Assembly: GCF_003254525.1 (NCBI RefSeq)
Contig: NZ_QFYS01000004.1
Location: 284,570 to 348,569 of the forward strand
Length of the DNA stretch: 64,000 bases
Reading direction: 5' to 3'
Source: Phenylobacterium kunshanense
GTDB lineage: Bacteria; Pseudomonadota; Alphaproteobacteria; Caulobacterales; Caulobacteraceae
The position numbers and the translations under genes were made by a program. The notes beneath the pieces were generated by a model that had not been told where the DNA came from, made no database searches, and was given only the letters and a program-made list of their open reading frames with translations. This document shows positions 17,343 through 29,059 of this stretch, one piece after another (positions within the stretch are counted from its first letter, which is position 1; the number at the start of each line of letters is the position of its first letter).

Positions 17343-18329
17343 CTACCACCGCTGGCCGCGCGTGGCGGCTGCGGCGTAGATGTCGGGCGGGCCGGGCCAG
17401 TCGTTCATCGCGCCCACCACCGGGCGGCCGTCGCACTCGCCAGTGACGAAGCTGCCCTGCCAATTCCGGTCGTAGATCGGGATCTCGTAGCGGATGAGGG
17501 CGCGTAGCCGGCCGGGCAGCACGCGCCCGTCCTTCAGACGCCACGCCGCGCGGCGTTCGCTGCCTGGCGGGTCGAGGGTCATGTCGGCCAGGGGAGCCTC
17601 GACGCCATCGAACCGCCAGCCGCCGGTGGCGCCTGGCGGGATGAGGAGGGTGGTCGCGGCGGCGGTCGGACCGGCCAGCCAGGCGTAGCAGAACGGTGTC
17701 TCGAAGCGCGGCGCGGTCTGGCGCTGCTCGTGGAACTTGGCGGGGCCTTCGTGAACGAACCGGCGGCCGGCGATCTCGACCTGGGCGCGGAAGGCGCCGT
17801 AGACCTCGTCGCGCCCCTCCAGCACCTGGGTATCCAGGGCGTCGACCGGGTAGAACCGACCCATGAAGCGTCCGTGGACGGCGCCGGGCCCATGGGGCGC
17901 GTTCCGGCTGCGGTGGAAGCGCAGGTCCGCGTGAAGCTGGACGTCGGAAAGGTCGCGCCCCCGACCCGTACGCGCGAGTCCAGCCTTCAGCGGCGCCGCG
18001 CCATAGGCGGCCGCGGGGGTGTCGGCCAGGCGCTCGCCCGTGCACGGCAGGTCATGGCGGGTGAAGGCGTAGAGCTGGCCATCGACCAGGATGTGACACC
18101 AGAGCCAGGTCAGCCCCTCGACCGGGAACCTGCAGAACCGCAGGGTCATGGCGCTGGAGCCGTCGGCGGCCACCGACATCACCATCGCCGACTCCGAATA
18201 GGCCTTGCCGCCACGCACCCGGACGTCCGGGGGCGATGAGGCGAGGGCCTGGCCGGCGGCCAGGGCCGGGCCCGCCGCCAGCAGGGTGCGGCGCGCGATC
18301 TTCCGCCCGTGGTCGAAAGCTCTGGTCAT
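17343..18329 (-). CDS. Exported protein with twin-arginine-like signal, unknown function
   Basis: A 328-residue protein. The first 31 residues (RKIARRTLLAAGPALAAGQA) look like a Tat or Sec signal. The mature part has many aromatic and acidic residues, including LTWLWCHILVDGQLYAF, FMGRFYPVDALDTQV and IYDRNWQGSFVTGECDGRP. The pattern recalls lipocalin-like or hydroxyneurosporene-dehydratase (CrtC)-like beta-barrel enzymes, but I cannot prove that. The gene stands alone, with 70 bases before the VIT-like gene on the same strand. Confidence 0.7.
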   Translation of the reverse strand: MTRAFDHGRKIARRTLLAAGPALAAGQALASSPPDVRVRGGKAYSESAMVMSVAADGSSAMTLRFCRFPVEGLTWLWCHILVDGQLYAFTRHDLPCTGERLADTPAAAYGAAPLKAGLARTGRGRDLSDVQLHADLRFHRSRNAPHGPGAVHGRFMGRFYPVDALDTQVLEGRDEVYGAFRAQVEIAGRRFVHEGPAKFHEQRQTAPRFETPFCYAWLAGPTAAATTLLIPPGATGGWRFDGVEAPLADMTLDPPGSERRAAWRLKDGRVLPGRLRALIRYEIPIYDRNWQGSFVTGECDGRPVVGAMNDWPGPPDIYAAAATRGQRW

Positions 18330-18399
18330 CGGTGAAAGGCTAGCACCCTCCGCCGGTCCGCAAATCCGCCCGGCGCATAGCTCCAGGGCATGAGCGTAG

Positions 18400-19110
18400 T
18401 CAGGCGGCGACGCCGAACAGGGCGCCGACCCCGGCAGTGGCGGCCAGCGCGAGCGCGCCCCAGAAGGTGACCCGCGCCACCGGCTTCCAGAGTCCCGCTC
18501 CGCCAGCGCGGCCGCCGATCGCGCCGAGGACCGCCAGGAACAGGATCGCGGCGACCGACACGACCATGACGATGCGCCCCTCTGGCGCCAGCATCGCCGC
18601 CGCCAGGGGGAGGGCAGCCCCCACCGCGAAGGTAAGCGCCGATGTGATCGCCGCCTGAATGGGGCGGGCCGCCGTGATCTCGGAGATGCCGAGTTCGTCG
18701 CGGGCGTGGGCGCCCAGGGCGTCCTTGGCCATGAGCTGATCGGCGACCTTGAACGCCAGCTCCCGTTCCAGGCCCCGGGCCACGTAGATGTTCGCCAGCT
18801 CTTCGCGCTCGAAGGCCGGTTGGCTGGCGAGTTCGCCGCGCTCCCGCGCCAGGTCCGCGTTCTCCGTGTCGGCCTGGGAGCTCACCGAGACATACTCGCC
18901 GGCGGCCATCGAGAAGGCGCCGGCCACGAGGCCCGCGACGCCGGCGATCAGCACCTCCGAACGTCCCTGCGAGGCCGCGGCGACACCCACCACGAGACTG
19001 GCCGTCGAGACGATGCCGTCATTCGCGCCCAGCACGGCGGCGCGCAGCCAGCCGATCCGCGCGATGGCGTGTCGTTCCATGTGCCGCGGCGCCATGTGCG
19101 TGACTCTCAT
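18400..19110 (-). CDS. VIT1/CCC1 family transporter-like membrane protein
   Basis: A 236-residue membrane protein with the VIT1/CCC1 pattern: GWLRAAVLGANDGIVSTASL at the first helix, then FSMAAGEYVSVSSQADTENA, a cytoplasmic metal-binding region rich in Glu (ERGELASQPAFEREELANIY), and three C-terminal hydrophobic helices. Eukaryotic members move iron or manganese into vacuoles; bacterial members are thought to handle iron or manganese. An ATG five codons inside is an alternative start. It is divergent from the small acidic protein at 19244. Confidence 0.87.
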   Translation of the reverse strand: MRVTHMAPRHMERHAIARIGWLRAAVLGANDGIVSTASLVVGVAAASQGRSEVLIAGVAGLVAGAFSMAAGEYVSVSSQADTENADLARERGELASQPAFEREELANIYVARGLERELAFKVADQLMAKDALGAHARDELGISEITAARPIQAAITSALTFAVGAALPLAAAMLAPEGRIVMVVSVAAILFLAVLGAIGGRAGGAGLWKPVARVTFWGALALAATAGVGALFGVAA

Positions 19111-19243
19111 GATTGCCCGTCGAAGCGGACGAGCACTTCACCCCATAGGCGCGGCCGACGCCAGCCGCCTTGATCTGGATCGTCGGGGCATGGACATCCG
19201 GCGCAGGCCGCTTCACATCGGGCCCGAACTTTCGGAGGCGTGC

Positions 19244-19510
19244 ATGGTCCATCTCGACGACTTCATCGACGACGGCGACGAGGGGCCGGATGTGGCGGCC
19301 GACTTCGCCGCGCTGAAGGGGTGCCTCAAGGCTCTGGCCGACGCCATCGCCAGCACGAACCTCGCCGTGATCAACGGCGCTCAGGGCGATGTGCAGGCCG
19401 CGACCCAGCGGGTCCAGGCCTCGGTCGGCGCGTTGAAGCGCTTCCACGACGCGATGAAGATCCTGGAGGCCGGAACCGAGGACGAGCCCGACGCTCCAGA
19501 GGAGGAATAG
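19244..19510 (+). CDS. Small acidic protein of unknown function
   Basis: An 88-residue acidic protein. Both ends are rich in Asp and Glu (HLDDFIDDGDEGPD and AGTEDEPDAPEEE), and the middle is an amphipathic helical stretch, KALADAIASTNLAVINGAQ. The ATG at 19244 has GGAGG five bases upstream. It converges with carB, with only three bases between the stops. No family recognised. Confidence 0.6.
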   Translation: MVHLDDFIDDGDEGPDVAADFAALKGCLKALADAIASTNLAVINGAQGDVQAATQRVQASVGALKRFHDAMKILEAGTEDEPDAPEEE

Positions 19511-19513
19511 CGT

Positions 19514-22804
<3,291 letters not shown>

Positions 22805-23041
22805 CTTTTTTCGCGCGAAAGGACGGCCGCGCCAGGATGGGACGCGCCGTCACCGGTTAGACATGCAGGTTAAGGCGCCCATTTATCGAGGGAGCCCCCC
22901 TGGCGCAAGCACGTGGGGCGGCAAGTCGCGGGCGCGAAAATTGTTCCCGGATTTTTCTGTTTTGAATCATGAAACTAAGCCGCCGTTCGCGCTCTATCGA
23001 TTCAGAGCGCCCAGGATTGGGCGCAGATGGATGGAGTTCCC

Positions 23042-23272
23042 ATGAGCCTGCTGGAGAGAATCCCGACCCTCAGCGACGAGGAAGTCGTGAACCTGCTGGC
23101 CAACGCGCGGCGGCTCTCGGAGGCCGGCGGAGACAAGCAGAAGGCGGCCGCCGCCGAGCTGCTGCCCGCGCTGGAGGCCGAGGCGGAGCAGCGGCGCGAG
23201 GCGCGGATGGAGCGGGCGAAGGAAAAGCGCGCCGCCACCCGCAAGGCCACTCTGCGCAGCGCGGCGGCTTAG
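23042..23272 (+). CDS. Small helical protein of unknown function
   Basis: A 76-residue protein, MSLLERIPTLSDEEVVNLLA followed by a charged alpha-helical region (LEAEAEQRREARMERAKEKR). I place the start at 23042, after GGAG, rather than at 23027. It is conserved-looking and typical of the many small hypothetical proteins of Caulobacterales. The 22805-23041 gap holds the divergent promoters of this gene and carB; it includes an AT-rich stretch around 22937-22978. Confidence 0.6.
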   Translation: MSLLERIPTLSDEEVVNLLANARRLSEAGGDKQKAAAAELLPALEAEAEQRREARMERAKEKRAATRKATLRSAAA

Positions 23273-23309
23273 GCTTCCCTCCCGCTGAGGTCTGCGCCAC
23301 GCTGGCGGG

Positions 23310-23723
23310 ATGATCCGCGCCACCCCTGTCGTCGCCGCCTTCGCCGTCGCCGCGCCTGCCATGGCGCAATCGCCACCCCCTGTCGGCCAGCCGGTCGTGG
23401 TCGAGCAGACCCTGAGCGGCCAGCCGATCCGGGCGCCGGGCGGCGACCTGAGAATCACGGTCGGCCAGACGGTGATCGCCGCTGGGGCCGGCCTGCCGCC
23501 GCACAAGCACCCCTATCCGCGGCTGGTGCAGGTGCTTGCCGGGCGGCTGAAAGTCACCAACCTCGACACCGGCCAGGTGCGCGAGCTCGCGGCCGGTGAG
23601 TGGGTCGTGGATGCGGTGGACCAGTGGCACAGCGCCGAGGCGCTCGGGGGCGAGCCTGTCCGCCTCCTGACCATCGACCAGGCGCCGCCCGGCGCGGCGG
23701 TCACGATCCTGCGGCGCCCGTAG
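23310..23723 (+). CDS. Exported cupin-domain protein
   Basis: A 137-residue protein with a signal peptide (MIRATPVVAAFAVAAPAMAQ) and a small cupin fold: PPHKHPYPRLVQVLAGRLKV carries the two metal-binding histidines and the glutamate position is not obvious, followed by LAAGEWVVDAVDQWHSAEAL with the third histidine. The role is unknown; exported cupins often bind a small ligand. It begins 37 bases after the small protein at 23042. Confidence 0.75.
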   Translation: MIRATPVVAAFAVAAPAMAQSPPPVGQPVVVEQTLSGQPIRAPGGDLRITVGQTVIAAGAGLPPHKHPYPRLVQVLAGRLKVTNLDTGQVRELAAGEWVVDAVDQWHSAEALGGEPVRLLTIDQAPPGAAVTILRRP

Positions 23724-23808
23724 CGCGGGAATGCTTGCGTCTTTTCGCGTTGAAGGGCAGCTTCCGGCGTGACCGTTCGCCGCAGGCGACGCAACCATAG
23801 GGTCTGAC

Positions 23809-24366
23809 TTGGCCAGCGCCGCCACCTCCGCCGACGTGCTGAATCCGCTGATGGCGCGCATCGCCGCGGGCGAGCGCGACGCCCTGCGACAATTGTACGA
23901 CGCCACCTCCGCGAAGCTTTTTGGGGTTTGCCTCCGTATCCTCTCCGACCGCGAGGAGAGTGAGGACGTTTTGCAGGACGTGTACGTCACCATCTGGCGA
24001 CGCGCAGATCGGTTCGATTCTGGGCGTGCGAGCGTGATGACCTGGTTGTCCACGATTGCGCGTAACCGGGCCATCGACCGCCTGCGGGCGCGTGGACCGA
24101 TGGCCTATGCCGAGCCCGTCGACGAACTGGAGATCGCCGATGGATCGGACAGCGCCGAGACGCTGCTGTCCGCGGCGGATGACCGCAATCGCCTGTCCGC
24201 CTGCCTCGGCGAACTGGACGATCGCACGGAAAAAGTCATCCGCACGGCGTTTTTCGAGGGCGTGACTTACGAAGCCTTAGCCAAGCGGATGGATGCTCCG
24301 CTCGGCACCGTGAAGAGTTGGATCCGTCGGGGACTGGCGAAGCTGAAGGGGTGCCTCCAGTCATGA
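23809..24366 (+). CDS. ECF RNA polymerase sigma factor
   Basis: A 185-residue sigma factor. Region 2 (AKLFGVCLRILSDREESEDVLQDVYVTIWRR region) recognises the -10 element, and region 4 is the helix-turn-helix YEALAKRMDAPLGTVKSWIR. The start is a TTG at 23809; an inner ATG at 23851 is possible. The stop overlaps the anti-sigma gene (ATGA), which marks the pair as a regulatory unit like SigK/RskA. A possible autoregulatory promoter (GGAAT at 23728 with CGTT at 23748) has a short 15-base spacer and is uncertain. Confidence 0.92.
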   Translation: MASAATSADVLNPLMARIAAGERDALRQLYDATSAKLFGVCLRILSDREESEDVLQDVYVTIWRRADRFDSGRASVMTWLSTIARNRAIDRLRARGPMAYAEPVDELEIADGSDSAETLLSAADDRNRLSACLGELDDRTEKVIRTAFFEGVTYEALAKRMDAPLGTVKSWIRRGLAKLKGCLQS

Positions 24367-25097
24367 GCGAAGCCCCTGACCTGACAGAAGACGAAGCCCT
24401 CGCGGCCGAACACGCGCTCGGCGTGCTGAACGCCCGCGAACGCGCCGACGCCGAACAGCGGATGGCCCGCGATCCTGCCTTCGCCGCCGATGTGGAGGCC
24501 TGGCGCGGGCGCCTGGCGCCCATGCTCGACTCCGTCGAGCCGGTGACGGCTCCGGCTGGCCTCTGGCCGCGGATCGAACGCCTGCTGCCGGCCAACGACA
24601 ACGGCCAGATCCTGAGCCGTCTCCGCTTCTGGCGGAACGCGGCGGTGGGTGGCTTCGCCCTGGCCGCGGCCAGCCTCGCGGCCGTGGTCGTGCAGGTGAA
24701 CCAGCCCCCGGTCACCGTGGATCGCCCAGTCCCCGTGGCGCCGCAGGGCCAGCTCCTGAGCGCCAGCATGGTGAGCCAGGAAGGCCGCGCACAGCCGCTG
24801 TTCGTGGCCTCGTACGATCCCGATCGGAAGGCCCTGATCGTCACCTCGCTGCTGCCGGAACAGTCCGACCGCGACAAGGTGCACGAGCTGTGGCTGATCG
24901 CCGGCCAGGACAATCCGAAGTCCCTGGGCCTGGTGGAGTCCGGCAAGGCCAAGGTCATCGCCCTGCCGACCGAGGTCATGCAGAAGATGTCCGAAGGCGC
25001 GGCCCTGGCCGTGTCGGTCGAACCGCCCGGCGGCTCGAAGAACCCCGACGGGCCCAGCGGTCCGGTCATCGGCGTCGGCAAGCTGTCGAGGCTCTAA
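24363..25097 (+). CDS. Anti-sigma factor, RskA/ChrR-type membrane protein
   Basis: A 244-residue protein. The N-terminal cytoplasmic part (LTEDEALAAEHALGVLNARE) is typical of RskA-type anti-sigma factors, one transmembrane helix spans about residues 92-111, and the periplasmic C-terminal domain (ALIVTSLLPEQSDRDKVHEL followed by WLIAG) is the RskA fold. It should hold the ECF sigma factor at the membrane until a signal, perhaps oxidative. The ATG overlaps the sigma factor stop by four bases. A strong terminator follows at 25101. Confidence 0.92.
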   Translation: MSEAPDLTEDEALAAEHALGVLNARERADAEQRMARDPAFAADVEAWRGRLAPMLDSVEPVTAPAGLWPRIERLLPANDNGQILSRLRFWRNAAVGGFALAAASLAAVVVQVNQPPVTVDRPVPVAPQGQLLSASMVSQEGRAQPLFVASYDPDRKALIVTSLLPEQSDRDKVHELWLIAGQDNPKSLGLVESGKAKVIALPTEVMQKMSEGAALAVSVEPPGGSKNPDGPSGPVIGVGKLSRL

Positions 25098-25100
25098 CGG

Positions 25101-25130
25101 AAAGGCCGGCTGCGAAGCCGGCCTTTTTCG
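25101..25130 (+). terminator. Intrinsic terminator after the sigma/anti-sigma pair
   Basis: An 11-bp perfect stem (AAAGGCCGGCT with AGCCGGCCTTT, loop GCGA) ends in TTTTTCG. It closes the ECF sigma/anti-sigma operon. The stem is symmetrical enough to serve the converging HAD gene too. Confidence 0.9.
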
Positions 25131-25182
25131 TTCTTGGAACCACGAAAGGTACGAACGGCAGGAGTCGATCTCTGCTTGGTTC

Positions 25183-25884
25183 CTACTTTCCCAGTCCTGC
25201 GATCCAGCCCGGCAGCTCGGAGATGCTCGCCAGCTCGGCGAAGCGGGGATGCCCGTTGGGCGCGTCGGCCATCTCGTGCGCCCAGGTGATCGGGTAGGGG
25301 ATGTGGGCGCCCCAGGCGCCGGCTTCCAGCGCCGGCAGGACGTCCGACTTCAGCGAGTTGCCCGCCATCACGGCCTCGGCCGCGCCGCTGCCGTAGCGAT
25401 CGAACACGCGGGCGTAGGTGGTCGCGTCCTTTTCGCTGACGATCTCCACGGCCGCGAACAGGTCGCCGAGGCCTGAAGCGGCGAGCTTCTGCTCCTGATG
25501 GAGGAGGTCGCCCTTGGTGATCAGGACCAGCCGGTAGCCCGCCTCCGAAAGGTCCGCCAACGCCTGGTCGACGCCGGGCAGGGGCTCCACGGGTTCGGAC
25601 AGCATCTCGCGGCCCGCGGCCAGGATGTCGGCGATCAGGCGGCCGGGCGGATTGCCGCCGGTCAGCTCCATAGCGGTCTCGATCATCGAGAGGGTGAAGC
25701 CCTTCACCCCGTATCCGTAGAGCCGCAGGTTCCGCTTCTCGACCTCGGCCAGGCGGGCGTTGATGGTCGAATGGTCCGCAAAACCGGACAGCATCTCCCG
25801 CAGCCGATCCTGGGTCAGGCGGAAGATGGTCTCGTTGTGCCAAAGCGTGTCGTCGGCATCGAGGCCGACCGTCGTGATGCGCAT
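25183..25884 (-). CDS. HAD family hydrolase
   Basis: A 233-residue haloacid dehalogenase-like enzyme. Motif I is GLDADDTLWHNE, with two aspartates for the nucleophile and acid/base; motif II is ITKGDL; motif III/IV is VMAGNSLKSDVLPALEAGAW. The cap insert lies between motifs I and II (about residues 20-95). Such enzymes remove phosphate from small metabolites. It converges with the anti-sigma operon. No operon partner. Confidence 0.88.
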   Translation of the reverse strand: MRITTVGLDADDTLWHNETIFRLTQDRLREMLSGFADHSTINARLAEVEKRNLRLYGYGVKGFTLSMIETAMELTGGNPPGRLIADILAAGREMLSEPVEPLPGVDQALADLSEAGYRLVLITKGDLLHQEQKLAASGLGDLFAAVEIVSEKDATTYARVFDRYGSGAAEAVMAGNSLKSDVLPALEAGAWGAHIPYPITWAHEMADAPNGHPRFAELASISELPGWIAGLGK

Positions 25885-26043
25885 GCGCCGCTAATACGGC
25901 CGCGCCCGCTGGTTGTGCAATCGCCTGCCTGGGCTGTGCGGAGAAAGGGCGCCCAGGGCGGATTTCCGGTCTCGCGTGGGGGCTTTCGCGCCTCCGCGAA
26001 CGTCCACGCCCAGGCTCGTCCTCGATCGATTCGGAGACTGAGT

Positions 26044-27159
26044 ATGGGCCTGGGCCGGTTTGGCGCGTGGGTGGCGCGGCTGCTGGGCGGACACGCCCTG
26101 GCCCAAGCGCGTGCGCACGCCGCTCAGGCCGAGGCCCGCCTGCGCGACGTGATCGACGCCATTCCGGAGGGTGTGGTCTTCCTGGACGCCCAGGGGCGCT
26201 ACGTCCTCTGGAACCGGCGCTACGCCGAGATCTACCATCGCTCGGCGGATCTCTTCCGTCCCGGTGCGCGGCTGCTCGACACTTTGCGCGAAGGGGTGCG
26301 GCGCGGCGACTATCCCGACGCCATCGGACGCGAGGAGGCCTGGCTCGCGGCGCGAGAAGCGAAGCTGGCCACGGCCACCGGGGAGCGCCACGAGCAGCAG
26401 GTGGCCGATGGGCGCTGGCTGATGATCGAGGAGCGGCGCACCTCGGACGGCGGGGTGATCGGCCTGAGGGTGGACATCACCGAGATGAAGCGTCAGGCCG
26501 AGGCGCTGGAGCAGGCGCTGGCCCACGCCGAGGCGGCGCACCGGGCCAAGGCCGAGTTCCTGGCCGACATGAGTCACGAGTTGCGCACGCCGCTGAATGG
26601 TGTGGCGGGTCTGGCCCAGGCGCTGGACGCCACAGACCTTTGCCCGTCCCAGCGGGCCCTCGTCGCCGACATCCGCGCGGCCGCGCGCCAGCTCGATCGG
26701 CTGGTGAACGGCTTGCTGGACTACGGCGACGCCGACCTTGCCCCGGACGAGCGCCCGCCTGCCGCGCCCGACCGGCCGCTGCGCGTGCTGGCGGCCGACG
26801 ACAATCCGACCAACCGCAAGGTCATCGAGCTGATGCTGGAAGCGGCCGGCATGCAGGTGGTGACGGTGGAGAACGGCTTCGAGGCGGTGGAGGCCTGGCG
26901 CACCGGTGGGTTCGACGTCGTGTTGATGGACCTCAGGATGCCGGTCGTCGACGGCCTGGCGGCGATCCGCGCCATCCGGGCGGAGGAGGCCCAGGCGGGA
27001 CGGGCGAGGACCCCCATGATCGTCCTGTCCGCCAACACCTCGCCACACGACCGGAACGCCAGCGCGGCGGCGGGCGCCGACGGGCACATCGCCAAACCCA
27101 TCCGGGTGGAGGCGCTGTTCGCCGCCCTGCAACAAGCCCTGCCGGCGCAGGCCGCCTGA
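26044..27159 (+). CDS. PAS-HisKA-REC protein lacking an ATPase domain
   Basis: A 371-residue protein with a PAS domain (about 35-150, VLWNRRYAEIYHRSADLF, closing VDITEMK), a phospho-acceptor helix with His178 in AEFLADMSHELRTPLNG, and then, without the usual 130-residue catalytic ATPase domain, a receiver domain from about residue 245 (VLAADDNPTNRKV, acceptor Asp296 in VVLMDLRMP, conserved Lys in HIAKP). It therefore cannot autophosphorylate in a normal way and may act as a phospho-shuttle, as a substrate of another kinase, or as a degenerate hybrid. The ATG at 26044 follows GGAG. The next gene converges, with 3 bases between the stops. Confidence 0.85.
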   Translation: MGLGRFGAWVARLLGGHALAQARAHAAQAEARLRDVIDAIPEGVVFLDAQGRYVLWNRRYAEIYHRSADLFRPGARLLDTLREGVRRGDYPDAIGREEAWLAAREAKLATATGERHEQQVADGRWLMIEERRTSDGGVIGLRVDITEMKRQAEALEQALAHAEAAHRAKAEFLADMSHELRTPLNGVAGLAQALDATDLCPSQRALVADIRAAARQLDRLVNGLLDYGDADLAPDERPPAAPDRPLRVLAADDNPTNRKVIELMLEAAGMQVVTVENGFEAVEAWRTGGFDVVLMDLRMPVVDGLAAIRAIRAEEAQAGRARTPMIVLSANTSPHDRNASAAAGADGHIAKPIRVEALFAALQQALPAQAA

Positions 27160-27162
27160 CCT

Positions 27163-27408
27163 TCAGGTGGCGCAGGCTGCGTGCGCTTTCAGGACCCGCT
27201 CGGTCGAGGCCGGGAATTTCGCAAGCGCCGCGGGCGGACGAACCGCCCGTCCAACGAGATTGCCACCACAGTTGGGGCAGCGGCCGCCCAGCCGTGTATC
27301 GGCGCAGACGGCGCAGAAGGTGCATTCGAATGAGCAGATGCGGGCCTCCGTGCTCTCCGGCGGGAGGTCGCGGTCGCAGCATTCGCAGTTGGGGCGCAGA
27401 GCGAGCAT
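27163..27408 (-). CDS. DUF1272 cysteine-rich protein
   Basis: An 81-residue protein beginning MLALRPNCECCDRDLPPEST, with paired cysteines (CECC, then CSFECTFCAVCA, then CPNCGGN) that would bind zinc ions, the hallmark of the DUF1272 family. The C-terminal tail is basic and poorly conserved. No function is known for the family. It converges with the PAS-HisKA-REC gene. Confidence 0.85.
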   Translation of the reverse strand: MLALRPNCECCDRDLPPESTEARICSFECTFCAVCADTRLGGRCPNCGGNLVGRAVRPPAALAKFPASTERVLKAHAACAT

Positions 27409-27470
27409 GGCCTCAATCTGCCAGAAGGCTTGCCTGGCAGATATGACGAGTTTCCCTCGTTTTCTGCCGC

Positions 27471-27908
27471 CTACTCCCCGAAGCCTTCGCCGGGTTCCAC
27501 CGGCGCCAGCCGAAGCAGGCGGGAATCCGCCACGCCGGCCGTCCGGTGCTGCACAAGTTCGCGGTACTCGGGATCGCGCACCATGGCGATGAAGGCGTCC
27601 GAGTTCGGATATTCGGCGATGAAGGCGAGGTCCCAGGCCTCGGCCGCCGGACCGGTGACCATCACCTGCGGCTTACCCGCCCAGACCTGCCGTCCGCCCA
27701 GGCGCTTGAAGATATGAGCCGTCGTGCGGCCGTAGGCGCGGTAGGCGTCGAGACCGGTGAGGTCCTTGCCGTGGTCAGGGTGGCCTGGGGGATACTCGGC
27801 CTTGGGCTTGAGCCGGATCAGGTTGAGCATCTGGATCGGCTCGTCCCGCGGCAGGGACTTGAAGACTTCCCAGGCCTGGCGGTCGGGGTCGATGTAGCTG
27901 TCAGCCAT
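27471..27908 (-). CDS. DUF1330 family protein
   Basis: A 145-residue protein with the ferredoxin-like dimeric alpha-beta barrel pattern of DUF1330: IQMLNLIRLKPKAEYP, LDAYRAYGRTTAHIFKRLGG, WDLAFIAEYPNSDAFIAMV and DPEYRELVQHRTAGVADSRL. The family has no known biochemical role. The chosen start is the ATG at 27908. It is 10 bases downstream of a sensor kinase gene and probably in its transcript. Confidence 0.85.
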   Translation of the reverse strand: MADSYIDPDRQAWEVFKSLPRDEPIQMLNLIRLKPKAEYPPGHPDHGKDLTGLDAYRAYGRTTAHIFKRLGGRQVWAGKPQVMVTGPAAEAWDLAFIAEYPNSDAFIAMVRDPEYRELVQHRTAGVADSRLLRLAPVEPGEGFGE

Positions 27909-27918
27909 GTGAGGGTCC

Positions 27919-28857
27919 TCAGGTCGCGGGGCGCAACGCGGCCTTACCATGGCGCACGGCTACGGTCTGCGGACTTGGCCGGGCCGCCGCGGCGCGCGGC
28001 AGGGTGAAGTAGAAGGCCGCGCCGCCGCCCGCCGCGCGCTGGGCCCAGATGCGCCCGCCGTGCGCCTCGACGATGGCCCGTGAGATCGACAGGCCGACAC
28101 CCATGCCCTGCGGCTTGTCCGTGACGAACGGCTCGAACAGCCGGTCGGCCAGCTCGCGCGGGATGCCGGCGCCGCTGTCGATCACATGGATGCGGACGTG
28201 GTGCTCGCCCTCCGGCGCGGCCCCGATCCGCAACTCGCGCCAGGAGGCGTCCGCCATCGCCTCGAAGGCGTTGCGGAGCAGGTTGAGCACCACCTGCTGC
28301 ACCTGCACCCGGTCGGCCAGGACCAGTTCCGCGTCGGGGTCGAACTCGTACCGAAGGATCACGCTTTCCTTCGCCACGTCGGCCATGGCCACGTCGATGA
28401 TCTCGGCGAACAGGTCGGGCAGGGCCTCGGGCGAGGCGGTCAGCTCGCCCTGGCCCGCGCCCTGCCGGATGCGCGCGACGATGCGGGCGGCGCGGTCCGC
28501 CTGGTCGGTGACGCGCGCCAGCAGATCGGCGAGATCGCCGTCGGCGCGACCCTCGGGGGCCAGGCGGTGGGCGGCGGCGGCATAGTTCGAAATCGCCGCC
28601 AGCGGCTGGCTGAGCTCGTGCGCGAGGGTGGCGGCCATCTCGCCCATGGCGTTGAGGCGCGCCGCCCGAGCGACCTGCAGCGGACTGCCCACGCGCGCGG
28701 CGGGCGGCTCAGGCGAGGCCGTGGGATGGGGATCCAGCCGCTCCGCGGCCGATTGGGACAGGCGGGCCAAAGCTTCCAGCCCGCGCGCCAGGATGACGCC
28801 TGGAACCCTGGCGGCCGCGGCGGCCCAGTCCGTGGTGCTCGTCGCCGTACGCTTCAC
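27919..28857 (-). CDS. Soluble sensor histidine kinase (FixL/DctB-like core)
   Basis: A 312-residue kinase without transmembrane segments or a PAS domain. The phospho-acceptor is His80 in LAHELSQPLAAISNYA, followed by an N box (VLNLLRNAFEAM), G1 box DSGAGIP and G2 MGVGLSISRAIVEAHGG, which together make a full catalytic core. The HELSQPL sequence places it with the FixL/DctB/TodS subgroup. A variable 60-residue front carries no known sensor fold, so the signal is unknown. DUF1330 follows 10 bases later; no response regulator is adjacent. Confidence 0.88.
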   Translation of the reverse strand: MKRTATSTTDWAAAAARVPGVILARGLEALARLSQSAAERLDPHPTASPEPPAARVGSPLQVARAARLNAMGEMAATLAHELSQPLAAISNYAAAAHRLAPEGRADGDLADLLARVTDQADRAARIVARIRQGAGQGELTASPEALPDLFAEIIDVAMADVAKESVILRYEFDPDAELVLADRVQVQQVVLNLLRNAFEAMADASWRELRIGAAPEGEHHVRIHVIDSGAGIPRELADRLFEPFVTDKPQGMGVGLSISRAIVEAHGGRIWAQRAAGGGAAFYFTLPRAAAARPSPQTVAVRHGKAALRPAT

Positions 28858-29059
28858 ATCAGGCGCCCACTGCCCCTACTGCGACGACGGTACAATTAGA
28901 AATAGAATTCGCAATATAATTCCTACCAAGGCGGGCGCTGTCCCGAAGTCGCATTGACCCGGCTCCGCCGACTCACTAGGTACGCGGCCGTTTGCCCGGA
29001 ACGTGTCGAGGGAACCGGTCCCGCGTCCGCCCGATGACGACCCTAAAAAGGAGCCCTCC

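Noticed and set aside
23728..23751. A GGAAT...CGTT pair as an EcfG-type promoter for the ECF sigma gene
   Set aside because: The spacer is 15 bases instead of 16-17 and the -35 deviates; mentioned only as a possibility in the sigma factor entry.
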